64,000 nt of DNA from Pseudalkalibacillus sp045920555. Lineage in GTDB: Bacteria > Bacillota > Bacilli > Bacillales > Fictibacillaceae. Below, piece by piece: positions 53,038-62,334 of this stretch. Numbering within the stretch: position 1 is the stretch's first letter; every line of letters starts with the position of its first letter. Position numbers and translations under genes: made by a program. The notes beneath the pieces are model-generated. The model worked only from the letters and a program-made list of their open reading frames with translations. It was not told the DNA's origin and ran no database searches. Where the stretch lies: NCBI RefSeq assembly GCF_045920555.1, contig NZ_CP174509.1, forward strand, positions 5,270,001 to 5,334,000. The letters are read 5' to 3'.

Positions 53038-55470
53038 CTATTTCACGCGAATTCCAATCAGTCCTTGATTTACTTCCTTACAATTTTTAATTGCGTTTTT
53101 TGGGGAAAGGGACTGATTTTGTAATTTCACTGAATAATCAAATTCATAAAAACCAGATAAGTCTACTTTAAAGTTAGTTTCCCAAAAATTATTCATTACC
53201 CATGAATATAAAGGTTGATGTTGCAATTCTTCTTTCTTATCTGCAAGTACAATTGGGTGGCTTTCAAGGTTTCCAAGAGTAACTAAAGGTACATCTTTCA
53301 ATGCAATTTGTAGAGTTTTATTATTAGAAATGTACGCTAGTCCATCCTGTAGTAAATAGAATTCTGTGTTAGAGTATGGCAACTGATCAATGCCAGGGCG
53401 AATAACACACCCAGATTTCTCTAACCATAGTTCTTCTGTTTCATTTGTTGAAAATGGTAGTGACAGATAAAGATTTTCAGGATTCCAACTAGATGTTTTA
53501 TGCAAACGGACACTAAAATCTAATTTAGGCAGTTGATAATATGCTTTTATATGTACTTCATAGATTTCTGTTCCTTCTAGTTCAAAAGCAATTGCTATTG
53601 TTGTAAATAAATCACCGTCCATTACTTTACTAATATTTTTTACTTTAGATACAAAGCGTTTTGTTGATGGAGATTTTCGATTTCTCCCCATTAATCGGCG
53701 CTCCATATATGGATCTGTTTGAATTGGGGTTCTCTCATAAATACCTGAAAAAGCTTTATGTTTACACTTAGCATTTAATATCGATTTTTGATCAGCGTTA
53801 TCAAGAATATCTTGAATGCCAATCTCCTCATCTAACATAATTGTAAAGTACTCAGTACGAACTTGATACAAACTATTTTTTAGCGATTCCATTTCTTCAT
53901 ACAGAACGATATCCCTTACACCTTCTGCTCCAATTACCGCTTTTCGTTTCGGAACAAATACTTCTTGTTGTTCTTTCCGTTTCATAGATAGTAACCTTTC
54001 TTCTTTTGCATCTAACTCAACAAGTACTTCTACATCAATTCCTCTCGCAACAACTATTGATTGTGATGGATACACTCTTCCTTCTTCATCAACTATTTCT
54101 ATCTCATTATCAAAATTACTTGGTTCAGCTGGTTTTCCTTCAATACATTCCCAAAAATCTACAAATAATTTAACAGTATCTTTCATCTTTTCTTCATGCG
54201 GATTAATAATTTTAAATTGTTGATTATGATTGGTTGAAATTGAAACAGCGCCTTTTTGTTCTAGTAAGATATCTAAATTTTTTGCTGCAGCTACGGTTCC
54301 CTGAATTGAATGACCGGTTTTACGCAAGTCTAAATCATTCACCAGCGTCGCCCATGGCTCTGAAACTGATGATGAGTATCCCCAAGTGTGCTCTGCATAA
54401 AGTAATAATTGATCTTCTACTTCTTTTTTCAACTCTTCATTCAGCTTAATATTTTTATTCGCTAGTTTATTTGCTAGTTGATAATTACGCTGTCCTTCAC
54501 GGAAATTTTTCACTGCAGCCATTGTAGAACCAACACCATCTGCCCACCAATCATTCCAATCTCCACGATATGTCGGAATATCAATAGATTCATTTTTTAA
54601 TTTTTCAAAAAATTCATCTAGTGATACCATTCTTGCAGGAGTATCATCACCATGTTTCTCATTCCAAGAATGAATAAATTCCATGATTTTCCCATTCGGT
54701 GGTGCGTTATCAGTCATGACACCAGAGATTGTAAATGGGACAAAAGAAAATTCATAACCATCTTTTTTTAACTCATCAAGATAACGGAATATTCTTGTCT
54801 CGGCAACTTTCATAGTATCTGTGTAAACATAATTTTCCATATCATCGCCTCTAAAGTTATAACTATTACCTCCAAGAGGGGCGAAACAAACATCATTACC
54901 GATATAGTACATATCTCCAACCCAAGTTAATACTTTATTCCCCTTGGGTGATTCCCAATAAAAAGCATTTTGCTTTTTATTAAGTGGATACATTCCATGA
55001 TGTGTATGTATACATGAAAATAAATGTTCAATTCCATTATCATAAAGAGAATCTGCATATCCCCACGCGTAACCATTGATATCTGCAGTCATTGCAGAAA
55101 CAGGTTTCTTTCCATATGTGGAAACAGTCTCTACACCTCGACGAATTTTTTCTGTCAAAATATCAGCATCTAGTAATTCAGTCATATTTAAATAATTTCC
55201 TGAAATATTTATATACCCTTTATTAAGAAAGTACTTAAAATCTTCTTTTTCTTGCTCTGAAGCATTTTGTAAAAATTGTTCCACCTGCCATGTATTTTCA
55301 CAAACCCAACGAAATCCTTCCCACTCTGGTTTGATTCCTTTTTCAATTTTGTTACAAATTTCAATTGCTTGTTTAATAAAGTCAACATGATAACGAGTAA
55401 TTTTCTCTTGTCTCTCTGTGTAGCCAATATCTGTATGTGAATGGTGAATAAATAATAGTTCTTTTTTCAT
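53038..55470 (-). CDS. GH38-type alpha-mannosidase, copy A
   Basis: Second 810-residue GH38 protein, first of the two in transcription order. It has the same motifs (HHSHTDIGYT, TADINGYAWGYADSL, WADGVGSTMAAVKNFREGQ). Start 55470 follows GGGGGAAGAG. The two copies align without length change; 157 bases (52489-52645 and 55241-55397) are identical while neighbouring segments differ, pointing to gene conversion after duplication. The pair may act on different mannosidic linkages. It follows the permease genes by 76 bases. Confidence 0.86.
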   Translation of the reverse strand: MKKELLFIHHSHTDIGYTERQEKITRYHVDFIKQAIEICNKIEKGIKPEWEGFRWVCENTWQVEQFLQNASEQEKEDFKYFLNKGYINISGNYLNMTELLDADILTEKIRRGVETVSTYGKKPVSAMTADINGYAWGYADSLYDNGIEHLFSCIHTHHGMYPLNKKQNAFYWESPKGNKVLTWVGDMYYIGNDVCFAPLGGNSYNFRGDDMENYVYTDTMKVAETRIFRYLDELKKDGYEFSFVPFTISGVMTDNAPPNGKIMEFIHSWNEKHGDDTPARMVSLDEFFEKLKNESIDIPTYRGDWNDWWADGVGSTMAAVKNFREGQRNYQLANKLANKNIKLNEELKKEVEDQLLLYAEHTWGYSSSVSEPWATLVNDLDLRKTGHSIQGTVAAAKNLDILLEQKGAVSISTNHNQQFKIINPHEEKMKDTVKLFVDFWECIEGKPAEPSNFDNEIEIVDEEGRVYPSQSIVVARGIDVEVLVELDAKEERLLSMKRKEQQEVFVPKRKAVIGAEGVRDIVLYEEMESLKNSLYQVRTEYFTIMLDEEIGIQDILDNADQKSILNAKCKHKAFSGIYERTPIQTDPYMERRLMGRNRKSPSTKRFVSKVKNISKVMDGDLFTTIAIAFELEGTEIYEVHIKAYYQLPKLDFSVRLHKTSSWNPENLYLSLPFSTNETEELWLEKSGCVIRPGIDQLPYSNTEFYLLQDGLAYISNNKTLQIALKDVPLVTLGNLESHPIVLADKKEELQHQPLYSWVMNNFWETNFKVDLSGFYEFDYSVKLQNQSLSPKNAIKNCKEVNQGLIGIRVK

Positions 55471-55546
55471 AACTGAACTCTTCCCCCTAAATGATAAATT
55501 CATATATATTCTATTAATCAAAGCTTAGTAGGTAAAATAGATAACA

Positions 55547-56383
55547 CTATTTACTTGTCATTACAAATCCTTTTTCTAAGTGTTTATTTAGCACTGAATA
55601 GATAAATACTGTTGGGATTGATGCAACCAGACAAGCAAGTAGCATGGCCGGAACGTTACCAATTGCACCACCTGTTCCAGCTAAAGCTGATAAGTTAGGC
55701 ATTATTGGTCGTACACCCACTGATTTACTGAAGGTAAGTCCAAACAACAAGTCATTCCAAATAAAAGAAAATTGGAATAAAAACAATGCTGCTATTGGTG
55801 CTTTTGACATTGGAAGATAGATTTTATAAAAAATCTGAAAATCTGAAGCTCCATCTATCTTTGCAGCCTCACTCAACGAATTTGAAGTTGCTTGAAAAAA
55901 ATTCCTCAAAACAAATGTACAAAATGGGATACTAATAGCTGCATAAAACAGTATCATTCCAAATTGAGTATCATATAATCCTGTCTTTACATATGCACGA
56001 TATATGGGAACTAAGTACATCTGAAAAGGAAAAACTGTACCACTGTATATTAATAAAAACCAATAAAACTTTCCTTTTATATTTAACTTTGTAACACCAT
56101 ATGCTGCTAAAGCAGCAATAATAATGGATAACACAGAGCCCGCAACACCATAAAATAAACTATTAAAGAAACTAATATAGATTGATATTCTATCATTAAT
56201 ATATTCTATATTTTCACCTATAGAGAATTCTTTCGGAATATCCCAAAAATCCCCTAAATTATATACTGTTCCACTTTTTGCGAAATTAATCAGTACAAAT
56301 AGAAATGGGAAAACCCACAAAAAAGCAAGTATACTAAGTACAACACTTAATAATTTCGAATTACTCTTTCGAAGTCCCTCCAT
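55547..56383 (-). CDS. Carbohydrate ABC transporter permease, MalG type
   Basis: Inner-membrane permease of 278 residues with six helices. The EAA loop is EAAKIDGASDFQIFYKIYLPMSKAPIAALFLF near residues 177-208; ends in HLEKGFVMTSK, a common tail of MalG-type proteins. One base overlaps the end of the preceding permease gene. It forms the importer together with the MalF-type permease and the lipoprotein; the ATPase is not encoded here, so a shared MsmX-type ATPase probably serves. Confidence 0.9.
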   Translation of the reverse strand: MEGLRKSNSKLLSVVLSILAFLWVFPFLFVLINFAKSGTVYNLGDFWDIPKEFSIGENIEYINDRISIYISFFNSLFYGVAGSVLSIIIAALAAYGVTKLNIKGKFYWFLLIYSGTVFPFQMYLVPIYRAYVKTGLYDTQFGMILFYAAISIPFCTFVLRNFFQATSNSLSEAAKIDGASDFQIFYKIYLPMSKAPIAALFLFQFSFIWNDLLFGLTFSKSVGVRPIMPNLSALAGTGGAIGNVPAMLLACLVASIPTVFIYSVLNKHLEKGFVMTSK

Positions 56384-57315
56384 TATACTTCCTCTCCCTT
56401 AAATGTACGTTTAAGATAAAACCATGAGATAAATAAAACAATGATAGATAATACGGTTGCAACACTAGAACCATATCCATATTTACCATTAACAAACGTT
56501 TCTTTGTACATGGTTACTGCAAGGGTTTCTGATGTACGATAAGGTCCCCCTGCGGTCATTACCCAAATCCCATCAAATGTTTTAAAACTCCCAATTATCG
56601 ACATTAATAATACAATGACTAGAGTTGGCTTCAGTAACGGGATGACAACATCTTTATAAAGCCTAAATCCTGAGGCACCATCTATTTTTGCAGCTTCAAT
56701 CGGATCAGTAGGAATATTACTAAGCCCAACAATATACAAAATTAAATTTGTGCCAATCCCTTGCCACACACCTGCTCCAATCATTACAAATGTATTAACG
56801 TAAGGAATAATTAACCAGTCTTGATTCAAAGATTCAAAACCTAACATTCCCAGTAATTTTGGAAGACCGTACGTAGAAAGAAGTGCCATTATTATGAGAG
56901 AACCGATAGTTGGTGATATTGCATTAGGTAGATAAAATAAATTTTTAAATGTTGTACCGTGCCGACTGTTAAAGATCATAATAGCCATTACTAAAGGAAT
57001 CAATACTGGTATAATAAAGGCGGCTATTACCCAAATGAGCGTGTTAAGTATAGCATGTAGAAAGTAGCCGTCTTTAAAAAGTTCAATATAGTTTGTTAGA
57101 CCCACAAAATTCATTTCACCCATACCATTCCAATCAGTAAAACTGGTATAAAAGGTAAATATAGTGGAACTTACAAAAAAGGTAAAAACTAAAATAGCTG
57201 CTGGTAATATATATAGATAGGGTACTATCTTTTTTAGTCTCCCCCTTCCCTTTTGATTAGGCACTATCTTTTTTATTACCTCATTTTTCTTTTTCTCGCT
57301 CGTTAATACCTGCAT
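56383..57315 (-). CDS. Carbohydrate ABC transporter permease, MalF type
   Basis: Permease of 310 residues. N-terminal LYILPAAILVFTFFVSSTIFTFYTSFTDWNG near 32 and EAA loop EAAKIDGASGFRLYKDVVIPLLKPTLVIVLLM near 212 mark the MalF class; GGPYRTSETLAVTMYKETF follows. Start 57315 has AGGGGAGG upstream; a frame from 57381 is unlikely. Partner of the MalG-type permease in mannoside uptake. Confidence 0.9.
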   Translation of the reverse strand: MQVLTSEKKKNEVIKKIVPNQKGRGRLKKIVPYLYILPAAILVFTFFVSSTIFTFYTSFTDWNGMGEMNFVGLTNYIELFKDGYFLHAILNTLIWVIAAFIIPVLIPLVMAIMIFNSRHGTTFKNLFYLPNAISPTIGSLIIMALLSTYGLPKLLGMLGFESLNQDWLIIPYVNTFVMIGAGVWQGIGTNLILYIVGLSNIPTDPIEAAKIDGASGFRLYKDVVIPLLKPTLVIVLLMSIIGSFKTFDGIWVMTAGGPYRTSETLAVTMYKETFVNGKYGYGSSVATVLSIIVLFISWFYLKRTFKGEEV

Positions 57316-57387
57316 AATTAAGCCTCCCCTTTTAAATAAAAATACACCCCTCATAAATGGATTGATAAAAAACATAATCACCCTTTT

Positions 57388-58629
57388 TTATTTTTGCTTA
57401 TCTTGTTCTTTTTGAATAGCTTCGAGACTCTTATCTACCTGTTCTTTTGTAGGGTTCGCGAAAATTTTCCAGTATTCATCAATAGACAGATTAACAACAG
57501 CTGGTGCAAATTGTTCATAATATCTAAGCTTCAAATTATAATTAGTAGTGTCATTGGCCTGTTCAGACATTTTTTTACTAATAGAGTCCTTCATTTCAAC
57601 TGATGATATAGAAGACGTACCTGTTTTATCTGCATAAGCTTGCTGTACATCTTTTTCATAGTAATGTTGTAAAATCTTTTTCGCATTTTCTTTTTGGTCA
57701 CTATTTTTAGCAACAAGAAATGGTGCTACTTCATAGAAAATCGTTGATTTTTGTTCAGCAGTTGCAGATGGAAGTGTGAAAATATCAAATGTTTTTCCAG
57801 CCTTCATTCCATACTCATCTCTAAAACCAGGCAATAAATTAGTTGCATTATAAATCATTGCTACTTTTCCAGTAGCAAAATCTTTTGGTTGATCTTGCTC
57901 TTGTTTAGAGAAATAACCTTTTTTAACCATGTCTATCCATTGATAAAATACTTTTTTCACTCGTTTATCAGTAAATTGAATTTTACCACTTGTCCACTCG
58001 TCATAAAGATCTGGATCCATGCTTCCCATCAATGCTTGTGGCCAGGAAAAAGATTGCCATGTATTCCCAATACCGATAGGAGTAATACCCTTTTTCTTTA
58101 AGGTCTCACATAAAGCAAGAAATTCTTCAAATGTTGTTGGTTCTTTTAGTCCATATTTTTCAAATATTTCTTTATTGTAGTAAACTCCGTTATAGATTAT
58201 ATTTAATGGTGCTCCATAAATTTTCCCATCTACTGTTAATGCTTTGGCAACTTCCTCACTAACTCCATTCTTAAGATAATACTTATTCCACTGATCTGTC
58301 AGATCTTCTACCATATCATTTTTCACTAGTGTTTCTAATTGTGATCCTGCCCACCAAGTAAAAATCCCTGGAGCATTGTTTGTACCAAGTGATTGTTGAA
58401 TGTTGGTTTGATACGCAGTGTAATCAGGGGTAATAACAATTTTTAAATCAAGTCCCGACTTCTCGTTTAAAATTGGTTTGGCTGTTTTCATATCATTTTC
58501 TAAGTCTTTATCCGCATGCATTTCCACCGTTTTGCTATCTTTTGCTTCCTGCTCTTTTCCACACCCTGCCACAGATAAAAGGACAAACATCGCTAAAAGT
58601 AAGACCATAATTTTTTTCATTTTCCCCAT
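57388..58629 (-). CDS. Extracellular sugar-binding lipoprotein of the mannoside ABC importer
   Basis: Family 1 solute-binding protein of 413 residues: signal MGKMKKIMVLLLAMFVLLSV with lipobox SVAGC, then VITPDYTAYQTNIQQSLGTN near 66, APGIFTWWAGSQLETLV, and KIYGAPLNIIYNGVYYNKEIFEKYGL near 131, typical for oligosaccharide receptors. Start 58629 follows GGAGTG; an earlier GTG is part of it. Binds the sugar outside the cell for the two permeases downstream. Confidence 0.9.
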   Translation of the reverse strand: MGKMKKIMVLLLAMFVLLSVAGCGKEQEAKDSKTVEMHADKDLENDMKTAKPILNEKSGLDLKIVITPDYTAYQTNIQQSLGTNNAPGIFTWWAGSQLETLVKNDMVEDLTDQWNKYYLKNGVSEEVAKALTVDGKIYGAPLNIIYNGVYYNKEIFEKYGLKEPTTFEEFLALCETLKKKGITPIGIGNTWQSFSWPQALMGSMDPDLYDEWTSGKIQFTDKRVKKVFYQWIDMVKKGYFSKQEQDQPKDFATGKVAMIYNATNLLPGFRDEYGMKAGKTFDIFTLPSATAEQKSTIFYEVAPFLVAKNSDQKENAKKILQHYYEKDVQQAYADKTGTSSISSVEMKDSISKKMSEQANDTTNYNLKLRYYEQFAPAVVNLSIDEYWKIFANPTKEQVDKSLEAIQKEQDKQK

Positions 58630-58645
58630 TTTGAACACTCCTTTT

Positions 58646-60388
58646 TTATCTTACATAGGCTTTAATAGTTGCAAATTCCTTTGCTTTCGCATTTTCTGAA
58701 GGTGCAATTTCAAACACCTTAACATTTTCTGGAATAATAAATGTTTCACCATAATGTACATAAAATGGTTCAAAAGTATTTTCAGGACTTGTAATGACTA
58801 CTTCATCACCTTCGATCAGATTCATCATGTTTACGCTTCCATTAGTATGGTGGGTAACCTTATCTGTAAACCAATGACGTCTTGTTTCAATAAATTGCGT
58901 ACTATGAAGCCCAGTTCTCTCCTCAACCCATCCTTCACCTTCTTCAATCTTTTCTATTTGATTAACTAGTTCTCTTTCTACCCATACTTCATCTCGTTCC
59001 ATGATAATATTCTTTTCACCATGTTCTATATGAACAGGTCTAGGTAAACCATCAAGGCCTACTCTTCCCCAATCCCAAAGTTTAAAGGTAAATATGTAAG
59101 GGGTTGCACTTATTTCCAAAATCACACCATTTGCTCCACCACAGTGAACTGTACCAGCAGGAATTAGAAAGTGATCATGTTTTTTTGCTGGTATTCTGTT
59201 AATATATTTTTCATCAGGAAAAGTAATTTCTCCAGCAGCAGCTCTTTTTAGATCCCGTATGAGTTCTTCTTTATCTACACCTTCTTTCAAGCCTAAATAA
59301 ATAGTAGCATCTTCTTTAGCTTGCATATAATAATAACTTTCATCTTGTGTATAGGCGACTCCAAAATTTTCTTGAATGTATTCAGTCAATGGATGTACTT
59401 GCAAACTCAAATTACTTCCACCCATTGTATCTAAGTAATCAAAACGAATAGGAAACTCTGTCCCAAACCTTGCATGAACCTTATCACCTAACAGCTCAGT
59501 CGGATGTCTGAATACTAGGTTAAGAGATGGCACCTCAATTTTTATATCTCCATATTTCAAATAAATACTATTCTCTTCTGGGACACCGTCGAAACTCCAT
59601 GCATAGTTGGCTTGTTCACGATTCAAATCGCAAACCTCTTTCATCCATTGTCCGCCCCAAACGCCTGCATCAAAGTATGGAACAAGTCGAAAGGGGCGGT
59701 TAACTGCTTGTTTCAGTCCCTCTAGGAACGCTTCACCCGAAATCATTTTGGGACTGTTTTTTTTATTTGTATCTAACAGGAAGTCCATACGTTCAAATAA
59801 TGTTTTCTTATGTCGATCCGCTACCCGCCACTCAACAAAATACCCTCTTTTGTATTTCCTTAAAATATCCTCATCAATGTTTTCCATTTTCCAGTTGCCT
59901 ATCTCTTTTGATCGATACCTTTGCTGAATTTCCCATCGAGCCAAATCTAAGTACATTAAAATATTTGGTTCATGAACCAACGACGCACCGACTCCGTAAA
60001 TGACAACTAATCCTGATTGAATATTCTCAATATTCTCCCTGGCATTTCCGACTTTATTCTCGTCGAAAAACTCTTCCAGCCTATGGCATGATAAAACACC
60101 GAACACGCGATCATCCGTTAAGTTCCTTTGGATTTTTTCCGAAATTTCTTCACCAGAATAGGCCAAATCATCTGAGTGAATAAGTAAATCTGGTTTTAGA
60201 GGCTCTATTAAATCATTTAAAATTTCTTGATATCTAACACCAGGATAACAATCTATTACCAAAATCTGTTTATCTGGAAAGCTAGTTAACTTTCGCTGTA
60301 ACTCAGTAACGATTTTTTCATATCCTTCGCAAGTAAATAAATTTTTTCCATTAACATTTATTTCCGGATACTTATCATACGTTGTCAT
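58646..60388 (-). CDS. Mannose-6-phosphate isomerase fused to an N-terminal kinase-like domain
   Basis: 580-residue protein, about twice the usual small isomerase. Residues about 1-235 resemble a uridine kinase-type P-loop fold (ILVIDCYPGVRYQEILNDLI, LVVIYGVGASLVHEPNILMYLDL, RYRSKEIGNWK, ADRHKKTLFERMDFLLD) but the P-loop lacks GKS/T, so ATP use is doubtful. Residues about 240-580 form a class I mannose-6-phosphate isomerase with zinc ligands in LSLQVHPLTEYIQ, DESYYYM and LIPAGTVHCGG. It converts mannose 6-phosphate to fructose 6-phosphate. First gene after the operator region; start follows AAAGGGAG. Confidence 0.85.
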   Translation of the reverse strand: MTTYDKYPEINVNGKNLFTCEGYEKIVTELQRKLTSFPDKQILVIDCYPGVRYQEILNDLIEPLKPDLLIHSDDLAYSGEEISEKIQRNLTDDRVFGVLSCHRLEEFFDENKVGNARENIENIQSGLVVIYGVGASLVHEPNILMYLDLARWEIQQRYRSKEIGNWKMENIDEDILRKYKRGYFVEWRVADRHKKTLFERMDFLLDTNKKNSPKMISGEAFLEGLKQAVNRPFRLVPYFDAGVWGGQWMKEVCDLNREQANYAWSFDGVPEENSIYLKYGDIKIEVPSLNLVFRHPTELLGDKVHARFGTEFPIRFDYLDTMGGSNLSLQVHPLTEYIQENFGVAYTQDESYYYMQAKEDATIYLGLKEGVDKEELIRDLKRAAAGEITFPDEKYINRIPAKKHDHFLIPAGTVHCGGANGVILEISATPYIFTFKLWDWGRVGLDGLPRPVHIEHGEKNIIMERDEVWVERELVNQIEKIEEGEGWVEERTGLHSTQFIETRRHWFTDKVTHHTNGSVNMMNLIEGDEVVITSPENTFEPFYVHYGETFIIPENVKVFEIAPSENAKAKEFATIKAYVR

Positions 60389-60409
60389 CTCAATACTCCC
60401 TTTGTAGTA

Positions 60410-60495
60410 ATGTTATAACATAATATTCTACCAAAAACTGTAAACACTTTCTCGTTTGATCTTGATTAGATTATGTCATAACATAGTGACATAAT
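60410..60495. promoter_or_regulatory. Promoter with two GntR operator-like sites and a cre-like site
   Basis: ATGTTATAACAT (60410-60421) is a perfect palindrome; ATGTCATAACAT (60473-60484) repeats it with one change inside a larger perfect 9-base dyad ATTATGTCA/TGACATAAT (60470-60478, 60487-60495). On the minus strand TTTACA followed after 16 bases by TATGTT gives a plausible -35/-10 pair, the -10 overlapping the first site. AGAAAGTGTTTACA (60439-60452 reversed) is two changes from a CcpA cre box. Confidence 0.65.
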
Positions 60496-60522
60496 CAACC
60501 AAGTTTTTTTAATTTTCACAAT

Positions 60523-61275
60523 TTAAGTATTCGATTTTAAGTCCACAAAATACTTATACTGATCTCCAATATAATAACCCTCCGTGTATTCTATAAAATC
60601 CCTATTACTGCTATAGGTATTTCGAACTCTTTTTAAAACAGGAGTATTTTCTTTAATATTTAACCTATGTTGAATTTCTTCATCGGGATTAATCGCTTCT
60701 AAATACTCCTTTACTCTACTAATACTAACCCCTTTTTGCCTTAACAATTCATACAAGGAGCCATAGTATTCTTTAGAATCTAATGATAAGTTTAAGTTAT
60801 TTTTCATGTATGTCTTAAAATAAACTACTGCAAAATCACCAATTCCTCTTATCCTTTTTAATTCAATGATTACATCTCCTTCGTTTATTTCTAACGCTTT
60901 TGCTATATGTTCATTCGCTTTTATTAGAGAGATTTCCGCCAATAATGTATTGGCTTCACCCCTAATATCCTCCATTTCATGGGTAAAGCTTCGGAGATAC
61001 GTAAAATATGCATCCTTATTATCTAATTTTTCATTCTGAGGTAAAACATACGTCCCCTTTGCTCTTCTACGTATTAAATATTCTTCCCAAACTAATTCAT
61101 TTATGGCATCTCTCACTGTCGTCCGGCTTACGTCATACACTTTGCAAAGATCCAATTCGTTTGGAATTTTCTCTCCAGGCTCCCAAATGCCTTTATGTAT
61201 TTTTTCTTTTAAATCATGCTTAATTTGGATATAAAGAGGTGGTGCTTCTTTACTCATGTTAAGTTTAAAACTCAA
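60523..61275 (-). CDS. GntR family regulator, HutC/UTRA subfamily
   Basis: Regulator of 250 residues: N-terminal winged helix PLYIQIKHDLKEKIHKGIWEPGEKIPNELDLCKVYDVSRTTVRDAINEL at about 13-62 and a UTRA ligand domain from about 95 with ELKRIRGIGDFAVVYFKTYM and the end RDFIEYTEGYYIGDQYKYFVDL. It begins with TTG 61275 after GTGAGGG, or possibly ATG 61257. UTRA repressors of this type bind sugar phosphates. It is transcribed in line with the mannoside operon and probably controls it through the ATGTYATAACAT sites in the 134-base gap. Confidence 0.88.
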   Translation of the reverse strand: MSFKLNMSKEAPPLYIQIKHDLKEKIHKGIWEPGEKIPNELDLCKVYDVSRTTVRDAINELVWEEYLIRRRAKGTYVLPQNEKLDNKDAYFTYLRSFTHEMEDIRGEANTLLAEISLIKANEHIAKALEINEGDVIIELKRIRGIGDFAVVYFKTYMKNNLNLSLDSKEYYGSLYELLRQKGVSISRVKEYLEAINPDEEIQHRLNIKENTPVLKRVRNTYSSNRDFIEYTEGYYIGDQYKYFVDLKSNT

Positions 61276-61321
61276 GTATTATCCCTCACTTCTTCAAAAT
61301 GATACGAAAACAAGCAATTAT

Positions 61322-61940
61322 CTGCCAAACAGTCGTGAGAACCATCCTTTTGGTTAAGGTGGATTCATGGCTGCTCTTACTTCTTCAAGAGTTAGCGTAG
61401 ACCTCGTTTAAGGCTTCTTTCATATCGTTCATGCTGTTATTTATTGTTTCTACGTCTTTTACACGCTGTTTTTCAACATTTACTAAACTATCATTAACGG
61501 TGTGTTTAAGTTCTTTTAACCCTCGTTCATGACTATTTTTATACGATTCTAACAGTTCTTTGGTAGAAGCTAACTCATTATATGGTTTTCTATTTTCCTC
61601 TTGTAGATGACTTACAGCTTCTCTAAGACCTTCCTTCATTTCATCCAATGCCAGGGCAACATCAATCGTTTGACGTGTTTGTTTAACCTCGTCTACCACT
61701 TCAATGGTGAAGGGATGCACATTAGCAAGCCGTTCATCCAAGTCCTGTGCGTTTAGTCCCTCATCATATAAACGCCGAATCTCCTAAACGATCGGCAAGG
61801 AGCTTATATGTATTTGATAAATATTTGCTCGTTTACGTGTTTTTAAAAAACCTCGATGACTGCGTACATATCTCCTAACGGTATCAGCAGGGATACTAGT
61901 TTTCTGCTATCTCAGTGACAGTATACCAGTCCTTTTCCAC
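61322..61940 (-). pseudogene. Plasmid-type HTH/DUF3967 protein, broken
   Basis: From GTG 61940 (GAGGGG upstream) it reads VEKDWYTVTEIAE, then after a shift TSIPADTVRRYVRSHRGFLK and TRKRANIYQI, a MerR/RacA-like DNA-binding start. An in-frame stop is followed by EIRRLYDEGLNAQDLDERLA and a long coiled coil (61385-61741), a stop, and the tail PKGWFSRLFG typical of plasmid and phage DUF3967-type proteins. At least one frameshift and two stops make it a pseudogene. Such proteins are linked to plasmid maintenance or chromosome anchoring. Confidence 0.7.
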
Positions 61941-62027
61941 TTGTTTCCCCTCCGTTCACGTCATCATTTATAACTCGTCCATATATTAAATAATAATACG
62001 AATATAAAGGTTTTTCCTGCCTTATTC

Positions 62028-62100
62028 ATGAACGACGTTGAATAATCGTTAAATAGTCGTTCATATATTTCTATTTATTGAATATTAATATTCAATAAAT
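62028..62100. repeat. Iteron-like repeats and palindromes upstream of the HTH pseudogene
   Basis: Three 11-base direct repeats, CGTTGAATAAT, CGTTAAATAGT and CGTTCATATAT, run head to tail at 62036-62068. They are framed by a dyad ATGAACGAC/GTCGTTCAT (62028-62036, 62056-62064). A perfect 28-base palindrome with half ATTTATTGAATATT follows at 62073-62100. The layout resembles operator, partition or origin sites of plasmids. Confidence 0.6.
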
Positions 62101-62334
62101 TAGATTCTATTGGCTGCCGTTCGCTTCTTATTCCACAGTTCGATTGACAACGAGCCTCTGAACCCTCAAACTCCCAAAGGCAACCCCACAGGGCAAAACC
62201 GTCCTTTGAGGTAACCTCCGAAAGTTTACATAAGGGGATAATAACAGAAAATAACGTTAAGATACAAAATTTCAAAACTTCTTATTGTAATAACGGGGGC
62301 GTTAGCTTTAATAAGCCAATTAAAAAATCGGTTC
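62101..62334. other. Unassigned sequence next to the transposon right end
   Basis: A more GC-rich stretch (62104-62230) can be read on the minus strand as DGFALWGCLWEFEGSEARCQ and more, without a proper start or known domain. It may be a repeat or a relic; no gene is claimed. Confidence 0.3.

Noticed and set aside
52489..55397. Two near-identical minus-strand frames of 72 codons inside the mannosidase genes
   Set aside because: They are out-of-frame readings of the identical 157-base tract; their similarity reflects gene conversion, not a small gene.
62075..62275. Minus-strand frame of 66 codons next to the transposon right end
   Set aside because: No start signal, Cys/Trp-rich odd composition, overlaps a perfect palindrome; treated as non-coding.
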